Shown piece after piece: positions 49,973 through 59,526 of a stretch of DNA of 64,000 nt. The stretch spans positions 434,001-498,000 of the forward strand of contig DAISKD010000001.1 in the NCBI GenBank assembly GCA_036821185.1, given 5' to 3'. The DNA comes from CALJTV01 sp036821185 (GTDB taxonomy: Bacteria > Chloroflexota > Dehalococcoidia > GIF9 > UBA5629). The notes under the pieces were generated by a model. That model was given only the letters and a program-made list of their open reading frames with translations, did not search any database and was not told the origin of the DNA. Position 1 is the stretch's first letter; each line of letters starts with the position of its first letter. The position numbers and the translations under genes are program-made.

Positions 49973-51184
49973 ATGCACTCAGGAAGTTCCAGTCAATCGA
50001 AGACTACTACGCACATCCGTATTGCTGACAAAGTGCGTTCTTTGCCTCCTTCGGGAATAAGGAAATTTTTTGACCTGATAGCATCCATGACGGATGTCAT
50101 ATCCCTGGGCGTGGGAGAGCCCGATTTCGTCACTCCGTGGCACATCCGTGAGTATGCAATTTATACCCTGGAAAAAGGCTACACTATGTACACCTCGAAC
50201 AAAGGTATGCCAGAGCTGCGTCAGGAACTAGCAAGGTACCTATACTCTCGATATGGACTGGACTACGATCCTGAAGAAGAAATCCTGATCACGGTCGGTG
50301 TAAGTGAAGGCCTCGACCTTTCCCTGAGAGCTATACTCAACCCGGGTGACGAGGTCATCATTCCCGACCCCTGCTACGTAGCCTATCCTGCTTGCATCGC
50401 CCTAGCTGGAGGCGTACCAGTCCCGGTACCAACCAACGAGGATAATGGCTTCAGGATAACTGCGAAAGATATAGCCCGGTATATCACTCCTAGAACACGG
50501 GCCATCCTCTTCGGATATCCTGCCAATCCCACAGGGGCAGTCCTTGACAAGGAAGCGCTACTCCAAATCGCCGAACTTGCCAAACGATGCAATCTACTCA
50601 TCATCTCAGACGAGGTTTATGGGCATCTGGTATATGGCGTCGAACATACCTGCGTTGCCAGTTTACCGGACATGAAAGAGCGTACCATACTCTTGGACGG
50701 CTTCTCCAAAGCTTATGCCATGACAGGATGGAGGATCGGTTATGCTGCCTCGGGCCGCGAGGTCATCGCAGCAATGACAAAAATCCACCAGTACACGATG
50801 CTCTGCGCCCCCATAATGAGCCAGATGGCAGCAATCGAAGCACTTAAGGCAGGAGAAAAGGAGATAGCCGCCATGGTCGAAGAATATGACCGTCGACGCC
50901 ACGTCATTGTGAAAGGCCTCAGGGACATTGGGCTATCCTGCTTCGAGCCGGCAGGTGCTTTCTATGCCTTCCCTTCGATAAAGAACACCGGCATGACCTC
51001 CGAAGAATTTGCTGAGAGATTGCTAAAAGAAGAACGGGTTGCCGTTGTTCCGGGCTCAGCCTTCGGTGCAAACGGCGAAGGCTACATACGGTGTTGCTAC
51101 GCAACCTCCCTCAAAGAAATCGAAGAGGCCTTGCGGAGAATGGAACGATTTATCAATCGGCATCTCAAGACAGCACCACACTAA
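49973..51184 (+). CDS. Class I/II PLP-dependent aminotransferase
   Basis: 403 residues, fold-type I, of the aspartate/aromatic aminotransferase Igamma group. Motifs: ISLGVGEPDFVTP, YTSNKGMPELRQELA, NPTGAVLD with the cofactor Asn, ISDEVYGHLVY, the PLP Lys in DGFSKAYAMTGWRIGY near residue 245, and the carboxylate-binding Arg in GYIRCCYA. The amino donor cannot be told by eye. Confidence 0.88.
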   Translation: MHSGSSSQSKTTTHIRIADKVRSLPPSGIRKFFDLIASMTDVISLGVGEPDFVTPWHIREYAIYTLEKGYTMYTSNKGMPELRQELARYLYSRYGLDYDPEEEILITVGVSEGLDLSLRAILNPGDEVIIPDPCYVAYPACIALAGGVPVPVPTNEDNGFRITAKDIARYITPRTRAILFGYPANPTGAVLDKEALLQIAELAKRCNLLIISDEVYGHLVYGVEHTCVASLPDMKERTILLDGFSKAYAMTGWRIGYAASGREVIAAMTKIHQYTMLCAPIMSQMAAIEALKAGEKEIAAMVEEYDRRRHVIVKGLRDIGLSCFEPAGAFYAFPSIKNTGMTSEEFAERLLKEERVAVVPGSAFGANGEGYIRCCYATSLKEIEEALRRMERFINRHLKTAPH

Positions 51185-51259
51185 GCAGGATATAACTTGC
51201 CCTGTTGGTCTATTTTTCTGAACGTTGCACAGTGGACCCTGTATATCCAACTGGTCAAT

Positions 51260-52060
51260 CTACTTTTTTCGAACATAGCGTGATATGAACTCCTCGCAAA
51301 GCTCACCGTTCCCCGCGATCACCTCCTGAGAGAGTAGACCGGCGGGTTTTCCCTCCCAATCCACAACCCTACCACCAGCCTCTGCAACGAGTAACAACCC
51401 GCTGGCAATATCCCAAGGATAAAGAAAACGATGGATATACAGATTAAATCTTCCACAGGCTACATAGGCCAAACCCAGGGATGCTGACCCCAAAAGGCGC
51501 AGGCAATGGACTTGCCACCACAGCTCGCTTGCTACTGTCAGTAACTCCCTACCCCTCTCTCGGTCATAACCCAGGTCCAGGCCTACCAAAGCCTTCTGAA
51601 GCAAATTTTCCTGTGACACTTGTACCTTGGAACCGTTTAGATAGGCACCGCTGCCAAGTTCAGCCACAAAAAGTTCATCTCTTAAAGGGTCATAGGTGAC
51701 ACCAACAAAAACTTTATCTCCTTTGACAAGGGCAACATTTACGCAGAAAAAGGGCACGCCAAAAACATAGTTGTTGGTGCCATCCAGCGGATCAACCACC
51801 CAGGTGTAATCAGAGATTGGAGAAGATGGCGCCAGCTCTTCGGAAAGGATCTGGAGCTCGGGATATTCTACCTTTAGCAGCTCTGCTATCTTCTTGTCTG
51901 CCAAAACATCAATATCGGTAACTAGGTTACCCTGACTTTTTTGACTGACCCGCTTTTCAGACCTGAACTCCTCCCGAAGGATCTCCCCTGCCCTCTTGAC
52001 CGCTTCAACAGCTATCTCCCTACATGATCTGCTGCTCCGAGCCACAGGTATAGTGCTCAT
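51260..52060 (-). CDS. suhB: Inositol monophosphatase family protein
   Basis: 266 residues. Metal-binding motifs VDPLDGTNNYVFGVP near residue 92 and PWDIASGLLLVAEAGG near residue 222 are both intact, as is the first-site LSEELAP. It dephosphorylates inositol phosphates or related sugar phosphates; SuhB/CysQ/FBPase-type specificity is not resolved by sequence alone. Downstream end converges with the aminotransferase. Confidence 0.85.
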   Translation of the reverse strand: MSTIPVARSSRSCREIAVEAVKRAGEILREEFRSEKRVSQKSQGNLVTDIDVLADKKIAELLKVEYPELQILSEELAPSSPISDYTWVVDPLDGTNNYVFGVPFFCVNVALVKGDKVFVGVTYDPLRDELFVAELGSGAYLNGSKVQVSQENLLQKALVGLDLGYDRERGRELLTVASELWWQVHCLRLLGSASLGLAYVACGRFNLYIHRFLYPWDIASGLLLVAEAGGRVVDWEGKPAGLLSQEVIAGNGELCEEFISRYVRKK

Positions 52061-52148
52061 GTGTATCCTGTTACCGTATACCTATTTTGGGGAAAATCTC
52101 TGAGTTCAAAGCAGCAGCCGACAAGCTGAGCAGCTACGTGTTTAATCT

Positions 52149-53123
52149 CTACAGAAGCCCCATCTTCTCCTTAACCTCAGCCAATGTCTCTCTAGCAATT
52201 ACTTGGGCACGTTTGGCGCCACTGCTTATGACCTCTGTTACATGTTGCTGATTATTTGCTAGGTTGGCTCTTTTTTCCCGAAACGGCGCCAGTACTGAGT
52301 TAATCCCCTCGGCGAGCATCCTTTTGCAATCAACACAACCAATGCCTGCCGTTCGACACTCAGCAGCAATTTCATCGACGCGTGTCGGATTAAAAAAGCG
52401 ATGCAGGCTAAAAACATTACAGACCTCAGGGTGTCCAGGGTCAGAACGGTACCTTCGAGCTGGATCGGTAACAGCAGTCATAACCCGCTCCAGTGTCTCT
52501 TCAGGCGAAGCTGCCAGCTCAATATGATTTCCATAACTCTTGCTCATCTTCTGTACACCGTCTAGCCCTATGACCAGAGGGAAAGAAGTCAGCTTAGGCT
52601 GAGGCTCCGGGAAAGTGTACCCGAAAATATTGTTGAACCGCCGGACTATCTCCCGCGCCAGCTCTAAATGGGGTAGCTGGTCCTCCCCCACTGGAACCAC
52701 CTCAGCCTTGTAGAGAACTATGTCTGCAGTCATCAGCACAGGGTAACCGACCAGGCCATAGTTCACATTGTGCGGCTGCATCCTCGCCTTTTCTTTAAAC
52801 GTGGGCACTCGGAGTAACCAGCCCAATGGCGTAACCATGCTTAACAGTGTGTGGAGTTCCATCACCTCCGGTACATGAGACTGCACGAAGAGTATACTCT
52901 TCTCAGGGTCAAGACCAGCAGCCAGCCAGTCTAGCATCATCTCATGTATATCTGCCTGCAGACGTCCAGTGCTCTCCAGCGTGGTCAGCGCATGTACATC
53001 GACGATGCAGTAGATACAATCGTACTGGTCTTGAAGCGCTACGTAGTTCTGTATGGCACCAAGGTAGTTTCCGATATGCTGTCTACCCGTGGGGCGTGCA
53101 CCTGAAAAAACGCGCTGTCGCAT
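52149..53123 (-). CDS. trpS: Tryptophanyl-tRNA synthetase
   Basis: 324 residues, class I. The HIGH-like motif is PTGRQHIGNYLGA and the KMSKS motif is VQKMSKSYGN. The rest follows the TrpRS pattern (LYKAEVVPVGEDQLPHLELAREI). It lies 67 bases downstream of argS on the same strand. Confidence 0.95.
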   Translation of the reverse strand: MRQRVFSGARPTGRQHIGNYLGAIQNYVALQDQYDCIYCIVDVHALTTLESTGRLQADIHEMMLDWLAAGLDPEKSILFVQSHVPEVMELHTLLSMVTPLGWLLRVPTFKEKARMQPHNVNYGLVGYPVLMTADIVLYKAEVVPVGEDQLPHLELAREIVRRFNNIFGYTFPEPQPKLTSFPLVIGLDGVQKMSKSYGNHIELAASPEETLERVMTAVTDPARRYRSDPGHPEVCNVFSLHRFFNPTRVDEIAAECRTAGIGCVDCKRMLAEGINSVLAPFREKRANLANNQQHVTEVISSGAKRAQVIARETLAEVKEKMGLL

Positions 53124-53190
53124 GGCTGTTGAAGTTTACCATAAATTGCGAGCAGCTTCAAATTTATGCTGGCAGGTCCTTAATATTTGG

Positions 53191-54858
53191 CTACATGCGC
53201 TCCGGCGCGCCTACACCCATAAGTCCAAGCGTCTTAGCCAGAACGATCTGGGTCGCTTTGACCAGCTTGAGTCGGGCAAGCGTCTGTTCACGGTTCTTCG
53301 AGACAACCCGGCACTGCTTGTAAAAGGTGTGAAAGACAGTAGCCAGATCCTGAGCAAAATAAGAGAGGTGGTGAGGCTCCAGGGTGCTGGCTATCAGTTC
53401 TATCATCTCTGGCAACAGGATCATCTGCTTTATCAGCGCCTGCTCTGGCTCTGAAGTGAGCAAATAAACTTCTCCCGGAGAATAGTCTATCCCCCTATCC
53501 TGGGCCAGTCGCAGAATGCTACAGATACGCGCGTGCGCATACTGAACGTAATACACCGGGTTATCCGCTGACTGCTTCTTGGCCAACTCAAGGTCGAAAT
53601 CCATCTGGGCATCTGCCGACCGAGAAAGGAAAAAGAACCTGCAAGCATCTGTGCCTACCTCGTCAATAACCTCACGCAAGGTAATGATATCGCCACTACG
53701 CTTGGACACCCTTACTATCTCCTTCCCGCGACGCAGGGTAACCAGTTGGCAAATTATGATCTTAAGGCGCTCCGGGGGTATACCCAAGGCATTCATTGCC
53801 GCTATCATGCGGGGGACATGCCCCTGATGGTCTGCCCCCCAGATATCGACAACCATATCAAAGTTCCGCTCTACAAACTTGTTAAAGTGGTAGGCGATGT
53901 CAGATGCAAAATAAGTGGGTGAGCTGTCACTCCTCACCAGTACATTATCCTTATCGTCACCCAGAGCAGAGGAGGTGAACCAGATGGCATTCTCTTTATC
54001 TACGACATAACCACCCTCTTTCAGCAGCTCCATAACTTTTCCATACTGACCACCATCATACAGGCTCCTTTCACTAAACCAGATATCGAACTCAACACCA
54101 AGCAACGCTAGATCACGCCTGATGGTCTCCAGAATTTTTCGTACACCTATCTCACCAAGCTCCTTTGCCGCAACTTCTACCGGCATATCCAGAAAACGTC
54201 TGCCTTCCTCACGAGCTATCTCTTCAGCCAGATCAACCATGTAGTTACCTAAATAGCCATCAGCCGGTACCTCAGCCTCCTCACCAAAGCACTGTCGATA
54301 ACGGGCATAGAGCGACCGGGAAAAGGCATCGAGCTGACTGCCAGCGTCGTTGATATAATACTCCCTCTGTACCCTATACCCAGCAGCACCCAGTACATTG
54401 GCCAGGGTGCTCCCCAGAACCGCACCCCGCCCGTGCCCAACATGGAGGGGCCCGGTGGGGTTAACGCTGACAAACTCAATTTGAACAGACTTCCCCCCGC
54501 CGATATCAATATCACCAAAAGAAAGACCGCTATCAAGCACAACCTGTACCTGTTTGCACAGCCACTCGGGACTTAACTCGAAATTGATAAAGCCTGGCGG
54601 CACAGCAACGACCCGCCCAACCTCCGGTAGACTGGGAATGAACCTCACGATCCTTTCAGCTATCTCCAGGGGATTGGACGCTCCAGTCTCAGATCGGGCC
54701 AGCTTCAAAGGTATGCTTGTAGCATAATCACCGTGCTTCGGGTTCTGTGGACGTTCAATTACTATTTCGGGCAAAGAATCAACAGCAAGTAACCCCTCAC
54801 CTCGGGCACTCACTATGGCTTGCTGCAGCGCCCCAGCTAGCTTGTGTTTGACAGACAT
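53191..54858 (-). CDS. argS: Arginyl-tRNA synthetase
   Basis: 555 residues, class I. The HIGH motif is NPTGPLHVGHGRGAVLG near residue 132, the KMSKS counterpart is VRVSKRSGD, and the C-terminal DALR anticodon-binding domain closes the protein. The weak Shine-Dalgarno and the 15-base distance to the upstream 34-residue gene suggest translation coupled to that gene. Confidence 0.95.
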   Translation of the reverse strand: MSVKHKLAGALQQAIVSARGEGLLAVDSLPEIVIERPQNPKHGDYATSIPLKLARSETGASNPLEIAERIVRFIPSLPEVGRVVAVPPGFINFELSPEWLCKQVQVVLDSGLSFGDIDIGGGKSVQIEFVSVNPTGPLHVGHGRGAVLGSTLANVLGAAGYRVQREYYINDAGSQLDAFSRSLYARYRQCFGEEAEVPADGYLGNYMVDLAEEIAREEGRRFLDMPVEVAAKELGEIGVRKILETIRRDLALLGVEFDIWFSERSLYDGGQYGKVMELLKEGGYVVDKENAIWFTSSALGDDKDNVLVRSDSSPTYFASDIAYHFNKFVERNFDMVVDIWGADHQGHVPRMIAAMNALGIPPERLKIIICQLVTLRRGKEIVRVSKRSGDIITLREVIDEVGTDACRFFFLSRSADAQMDFDLELAKKQSADNPVYYVQYAHARICSILRLAQDRGIDYSPGEVYLLTSEPEQALIKQMILLPEMIELIASTLEPHHLSYFAQDLATVFHTFYKQCRVVSKNREQTLARLKLVKATQIVLAKTLGLMGVGAPERM

Positions 54859-54873
54859 CGGAATTCAGGAAAT

Positions 54874-54978
54874 TCAGCTCTTCTTTCGAGCCCTACATCC
54901 TTTGCCGGCAGTTGATTTTTTCGCTGCGCTGCCCTTGGTCTCCTTCGACGCCGTCTGCTTCTTACTCTCTTTTGCCAT
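54874..54978 (-). CDS. 34-residue lysine-rich basic peptide upstream of argS
   Basis: An ATG with a very strong AAAGGAGGAGG Shine-Dalgarno opens a 34-codon frame, MAKESKKQTASKETKGSAAK and on to ARKKS. About a third of its residues are Lys or Arg, the rest mostly Ser, Ala, Thr and Gly, like a disordered histone-tail or ribosomal tail. It does not match bTHX. It is the first gene after the argS promoter. It could be a small nucleic-acid-binding protein or a translational leader; no family is recognised. Confidence 0.6.
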   Translation of the reverse strand: MAKESKKQTASKETKGSAAKKSTAGKGCRARKKS

Positions 54979-55024
54979 AGGTCCTTTTACCTCCTCCTTT
55001 CACTAGCTGACTTCGCTTTCCTAA

Positions 55025-55053
55025 ATAATAAAGCTATTGTCGCAAACTTGCAA
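55025..55053 (-). promoter_or_regulatory. Promoter of the basic peptide-argS unit
   Basis: Minus-strand TTGCAA (55048-55053), exactly 17 bases, TATTAT (55025-55030). The predicted start near 55018 is about 40 bases before the ATG at 54978. The -35 TTGCAA is the same as before the Fur gene and hdrCB. Confidence 0.7.
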
Positions 55054-55061
55054 CAACCAGA

Positions 55062-57515
55062 TCAACTCAACTCGCCCTGAACCCGCCATACACGAGCCAG
55101 CTCAACTGCAAGGAGACGGTGTTCCGGTTTTTCCAAACAGGGGTCCTGCTGAAAGAGCAACATAGCCTCACTTCGTGCCGTTTCAAGCAAGGCTACATCG
55201 GACAACTTGGCCATGCGAAGATCAGGAAGTCCGCTCTGGCGGGTGCCGAAAAATTCCCCAGGGCCCCTCAACTCCAGATCCTTCTCCGCTAGAGCAAAAC
55301 CATCGTAAATCTGCTCTATGGCCCTTAACCTCTCAATCCCTTCCACTGAGGGCTTTTCCGCAAGCAATAAGCAGTAACTTCGCTTGTTCCCTCTTCCCAC
55401 CCTGCCCCGAAATTGATGCAATTGCGAAAGGCCAAAACGGTCTGCAGCTTCCACAAGCATAACCGTTGCATTCGGCACATCGATCCCTACCTCAACCACA
55501 GGTGTTGACACCAAGATGTCCAGCTTCCCGTCACGGAAAGATTGCATAACCTTTTCCTTCTCGGCAGCTGTCATACGCCCATGTAACACACCAAGCCTCA
55601 GACCAGGGAAAACCTCCCTAGATAAACGCTCGTGCTCATTTAGCGCTGCTCTGGCTTCAACGCTGTCTGAGCCTTCTATAAGGGGACAAATGATAAAGGC
55701 CTGTTCACCGGCAACAACCCGACTGTGAATGAACTGGTATGCTTTACCCCTTTGCTCCGGTCTCAGCCATTGTGTCTGAACCCTCTGTCTCCCCGGTGGT
55801 AGCTCGTCTATCACCGTGAGGTCAAGGTCACCGTAAAGTGTCAATGCCAAAGTACGGGGGATAGGTGTAGCTGTCATCACCAGCACATGTGGGTTGAACC
55901 CCTTCTGACGCAAAGCAGCGCGCTGCAATACCCCAAAACGATGTTGCTCATCGATGACCACCATCCCCAGCCCGCTGAATTCCAGCCCTTTTTGAATCAG
56001 AGCGTGTGTCCCTATAACTATATCCACTCTCCCCGAAACAATCTCCTCATATAAGGTGCGCCTCTGCTTTTCACCCAAACTTCCGGTCAACAATGCTAAC
56101 CCGAGTCTTCGCGAAACCAGTCCATCATAATAGGCAACATTCGTATCCTCAGCAACTTTTTCACCCATCCGTGCAAAAAGAGAACAAAGATTGCGGAAGT
56201 GTTGCTCAGCCAAAATTTCCGTGGGAGCCATGAATGCACCCTGATAATTATTGGCTGCCGCCACCAGCAAAGCTATGGTGGCAACCACGGTCTTCCCACT
56301 ACCAACCTCTCCCTGCAGTAGTCGAGACATAGGCTTTGGCTTCTGCAAATCACCAAAGATCTCGTCCAGTGCTCGTTGCTGAGCTTTGGTTAGGCTAAAG
56401 GGTAGAGAACTGACAAACTTTGTCACCTCGTCTGGTCTAATACTAAAAGGATTGCCTGGTTGCCCTTCTTGCCACTCTCGTTTCTTGCTCAGGACGCCCA
56501 ATTGGAGAAGAAAAAGTTCATCAAAGGCAAGCCGCCTCCTAGCTTCAGCCTTTGTCTCATAACTATCCGGGTAATGTGCCTGGGCGATGGCTTCAGACAG
56601 GTCTAGAAGCCCGCACCGCTGTCTAAGCTCAAGGGGCAAGAAATCCGATACCTGACACAGCCACTCATCTATGACTCTTCTGACTAAACTCCGCATCTGT
56701 CTTGGGTACAGGCCCTTGGTGAGAGCATATACCGGCACCAGACGCCCCGTATGGATGAGCTCTTTGTCCTCAAGCAACTCCCATTCCGGAGACTCGAAGA
56801 CCTTCTGACCCTTGAACTCGGTAACCCTGCCGCTGATGACCACAAGATCGTTAGTACGGAAATTCTTCGCCAGAAAAGGCTGGTTGAACCATACTGCTCT
56901 CACATTACCCGTCCCATCACCAAGAATGACTTCGGTGCTGCGTAAAGTCCCCAACTTGCTCACATGTGACTCCCACACCGTTGCTACAATCGTCTGTTCT
57001 TTGTCGATTTCAAGCTCTGAGATCATCCGCCGTTGACTATAATCCAGATGACGCCTCGGGAAAAAGTAAAGCAGGTCACGAACTGTTTTCACTCCTAGCC
57101 TAGCTAGCCTCGCTGAGGTCGCAGAGGAGACCCCTTTAACAACAGTCACAGGCGCATCAAGGCCCAAGTTATTGTGCGGGGATACAGACCGCGGGCGCTG
57201 CGGTACGGACTTGGTGACATCGACCTGCTCAAGTATCTTCGGCTGCTGCCTGTTCACAGCTAGCTTGTCGAACTGGTCCAGCCAGTCTAGCACCTCCCGC
57301 ACCCATAAACTACGCCTCTCTTTATCCCATTGAGCATAACTGGGGTTGGCTAGCAAGGCATTGAACCGGGCTAACACCTCTGGAGAATTTATCTCACCCC
57401 TGTTGCGTGCGCTCCACTTGATGAGGTACTTATCCAGACCGCCGATTACCGAAGTATTGGAATAACCCCTCCGGCACTCTAACAGGAGGATAGTACGAAG
57501 CGGCTCGATTTCCAT
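55062..57515 (-). CDS. recG: ATP-dependent DNA helicase RecG
   Basis: 817 residues. The wedge/OB domain follows a long N-terminal region; helicase motifs are LLQGEVGSGKTVVAT, MAPTEILAEQH, VVIDEQHRFGV, MTATPIPRTL, LVSTPVVEVGIDVPNA and QFRGRVGRG, with the RecG C-terminal KDLELRGPGEFFGTRQSG. It reverses stalled forks. It lies 46 bases downstream of the FakA-like gene, an order (yloV-recG) common in Firmicutes as well. Confidence 0.95.
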   Translation of the reverse strand: MEIEPLRTILLLECRRGYSNTSVIGGLDKYLIKWSARNRGEINSPEVLARFNALLANPSYAQWDKERRSLWVREVLDWLDQFDKLAVNRQQPKILEQVDVTKSVPQRPRSVSPHNNLGLDAPVTVVKGVSSATSARLARLGVKTVRDLLYFFPRRHLDYSQRRMISELEIDKEQTIVATVWESHVSKLGTLRSTEVILGDGTGNVRAVWFNQPFLAKNFRTNDLVVISGRVTEFKGQKVFESPEWELLEDKELIHTGRLVPVYALTKGLYPRQMRSLVRRVIDEWLCQVSDFLPLELRQRCGLLDLSEAIAQAHYPDSYETKAEARRRLAFDELFLLQLGVLSKKREWQEGQPGNPFSIRPDEVTKFVSSLPFSLTKAQQRALDEIFGDLQKPKPMSRLLQGEVGSGKTVVATIALLVAAANNYQGAFMAPTEILAEQHFRNLCSLFARMGEKVAEDTNVAYYDGLVSRRLGLALLTGSLGEKQRRTLYEEIVSGRVDIVIGTHALIQKGLEFSGLGMVVIDEQHRFGVLQRAALRQKGFNPHVLVMTATPIPRTLALTLYGDLDLTVIDELPPGRQRVQTQWLRPEQRGKAYQFIHSRVVAGEQAFIICPLIEGSDSVEARAALNEHERLSREVFPGLRLGVLHGRMTAAEKEKVMQSFRDGKLDILVSTPVVEVGIDVPNATVMLVEAADRFGLSQLHQFRGRVGRGNKRSYCLLLAEKPSVEGIERLRAIEQIYDGFALAEKDLELRGPGEFFGTRQSGLPDLRMAKLSDVALLETARSEAMLLFQQDPCLEKPEHRLLAVELARVWRVQGELS

Positions 57516-57561
57516 AGCAACATCTGCAACCCGCTATCCATCGATAGCAATCAGCAGAAAA

Positions 57562-59199
57562 TTACTCCAAAGAAACAATGTAGTAATAGTGCGGCTGACC
57601 ACCGAACACCAACTCAACCTGTTTGTCCGGATAGCGATTTTTCAGTTCTGCGACCACCTGCTCAGCCTGGGAAGCCTCAACTCCGTTGCCGTAATAAAGC
57701 GTGATGATCTCTACAGTATCAAGACCGACTTTTTCAAGCCCTTTCATAAGAACCTCAACCACATCCTCAGCAGCAGCTATCAGGTCCTTGTCGTCTAAAA
57801 TAGCAATTGCCTGCCCTTCTTTTACCTTCACCCCCTTAATTTGGGTACTGCGTACAGCGGTGGTAATTTCAACCGTCTTTACAGCAGCTATTGCCGCTTC
57901 CATACTACGCACATTCTCCTCCAATGTCTCCTCGTAATTGAAAGCAACCAGCGCAGCAATACCCTGAGGTATGGTCTTACTTGGTACCACTGCCACCTCT
58001 TTAGAGGTCAAAGCCTGGACCTGAGATGCAGCCGGCACAATATTCTTGTTGTTGGGCAAAATGACCACTTTTTGAGAAGGTACTGCCTCTACAGCCTGAA
58101 GTATCTCCTGGACACTGGGGTTCATCGTCTGACCGCCCGGGACTATTGCCGCTGCACCCAGACTCCGAAACACCTCGGCCAGACCTTCGCCAGAGACTAC
58201 AACTACCACTCCTATCTCCAGCTTCGATTGACGCTCTTGCTGCATCTCTAAAAAGGTCACATGCTGGTCATCCATGTTTTGAATCTGCAACTGATGAAGG
58301 GTGCCCAGCGAGGTGGCAAATTTTATGACACCGCCCGGGTCGTAAGTATGAATATGAACCCTGACCGTATTTTCGTCACCCACTACAACAACAGACTTTC
58401 CCTTTCGTTCCAGTCTCTTTCTTATTTTGTCGGGATTAAGTTTGCTTCCTTCAAGCAAGAAATTGGTGCAGTAGCCATAAGCCTCCTCGGCTTCACCGCT
58501 AAACCTTCTAACCGCTACGCCGTCCGATACCCCGGCAGCGATCAACTCGGGCTTGCGATACTTCATAACTTCCAGTTCACCCTTCAGGTAGCATAAAATA
58601 CCTTCCAACAACACATAGATCCCCTGACCACCAGCATCCACCACACCCGCTTCGCGCAACACAGGCAACAGGAGAGGCGTCCTTGCGACCGACTCTCTGG
58701 CAGCTTGAACAGCTGCCTCTGTTATGCTGGTAATGTCCTCGGAATTGGCCTTAGCAAACTCTTCAGCAGCTTTGGCTGCGTCTCGGATGACCGTTAGCAT
58801 TGTCCCTTCCACTGGCTGTGACAGGCCCTTATATGCAGCCCGCGAGGCCTCGCCTAAAGCCGCTGCCCAGCTATCCCCGTCCAGAAATTCCCTGCCATCC
58901 AGCCCCTTGGCCAGACCACGGAAAAACTGGGAGAGGATGACTCCTGAGTTACCCCGAGCCCCCATCAATGCACCCTGCGCCATGGCCTTAGCCATTAAGG
59001 CAACGCTGCGGTCAGAAATCCTGTCCGCTTCCTCCATGACTGCACACATGGTAAGAAACATATTGGTCCCCGTATCCCCATCAGGCACAGGGAATACATT
59101 GATGGCATTGATGTCGGGAACACTCTTCTCCAGCCAAGCACTACCCGCGGCAAACATGTTCCTGAACTCCTGGCCATCGTAAGTCACTGCTTGCCTCAT
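57562..59199 (-). CDS. DhaL-domain protein, fatty acid kinase FakA/YloV family
   Basis: 545 residues. The N-terminal DhaL nucleotide-binding domain has NVFPVPDGDTGTNMFLT near residue 36, with its metal-binding Asp residues, and GARGNSGVILSQFFRG near 78. The middle and C-terminal domains are of the YloV type (GGQTMNPSVQEILQAV, LPNNKNI). FakA phosphorylates fatty acids bound to DegV-type FakB proteins; no FakB gene is in the window. A fatty acid kinase is of interest beside the degenerate FabD/ACP proteins, since it would support use of external fatty acids; this link is inference. Confidence 0.87.
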   Translation of the reverse strand: MRQAVTYDGQEFRNMFAAGSAWLEKSVPDINAINVFPVPDGDTGTNMFLTMCAVMEEADRISDRSVALMAKAMAQGALMGARGNSGVILSQFFRGLAKGLDGREFLDGDSWAAALGEASRAAYKGLSQPVEGTMLTVIRDAAKAAEEFAKANSEDITSITEAAVQAARESVARTPLLLPVLREAGVVDAGGQGIYVLLEGILCYLKGELEVMKYRKPELIAAGVSDGVAVRRFSGEAEEAYGYCTNFLLEGSKLNPDKIRKRLERKGKSVVVVGDENTVRVHIHTYDPGGVIKFATSLGTLHQLQIQNMDDQHVTFLEMQQERQSKLEIGVVVVVSGEGLAEVFRSLGAAAIVPGGQTMNPSVQEILQAVEAVPSQKVVILPNNKNIVPAASQVQALTSKEVAVVPSKTIPQGIAALVAFNYEETLEENVRSMEAAIAAVKTVEITTAVRSTQIKGVKVKEGQAIAILDDKDLIAAAEDVVEVLMKGLEKVGLDTVEIITLYYGNGVEASQAEQVVAELKNRYPDKQVELVFGGQPHYYYIVSLE

Positions 59200-59337
59200 T
59201 CCTTCTCCTTTTGCTCAATCCCTAAATTGTGGTATCATTTTACCATCATTGCCAAGACAAGCCAGCATAAAAGGACCAGCTGACGGCGTGGCAACAGACA
59301 ACTGGCAGCAATACTGAACCAAAAAGGAGTCAACATC

Positions 59338-59526
59338 TTGGCTAGAAAATGCGACCTTTGCGGTAAGACAGGGCACTTTGGCAACAGAGTGAGCCATTCC
59401 ATGCAACATACTCGACGGCGCTGGTTGCCCAATGTCCAGAGAGTTACCATAAGTATTAACGGCGAACCCACAAGGCTCAATCTGTGTACCCGGTGTCTGC
59501 GCACTCAACATAAGCTAGCTCGTTAG
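59338..59526 (+). CDS. rpmB: 50S ribosomal protein L28
   Basis: 62 residues from a TTG with an AAAAGGAG Shine-Dalgarno. It has the zinc-binding cysteines CDLC at the start and CTRC near the end, and the GNRVSHSMQHTRRRWLPNVQ core. A TATCAT box near 59233 is a possible promoter. It is divergent from the FakA-like gene, and its last 12 bases overlap the 3' end of rpe on the other strand. Confidence 0.94.
   Translation: MARKCDLCGKTGHFGNRVSHSMQHTRRRWLPNVQRVTISINGEPTRLNLCTRCLRTQHKLAR

Noticed and set aside
51185..51259. Bidirectional terminator between the aminotransferase and suhB (GGATATA/TATATCC)
   Set aside because: The pairing arms are far apart and AT-rich; I could not draw a convincing stem-loop, although T-runs are present.
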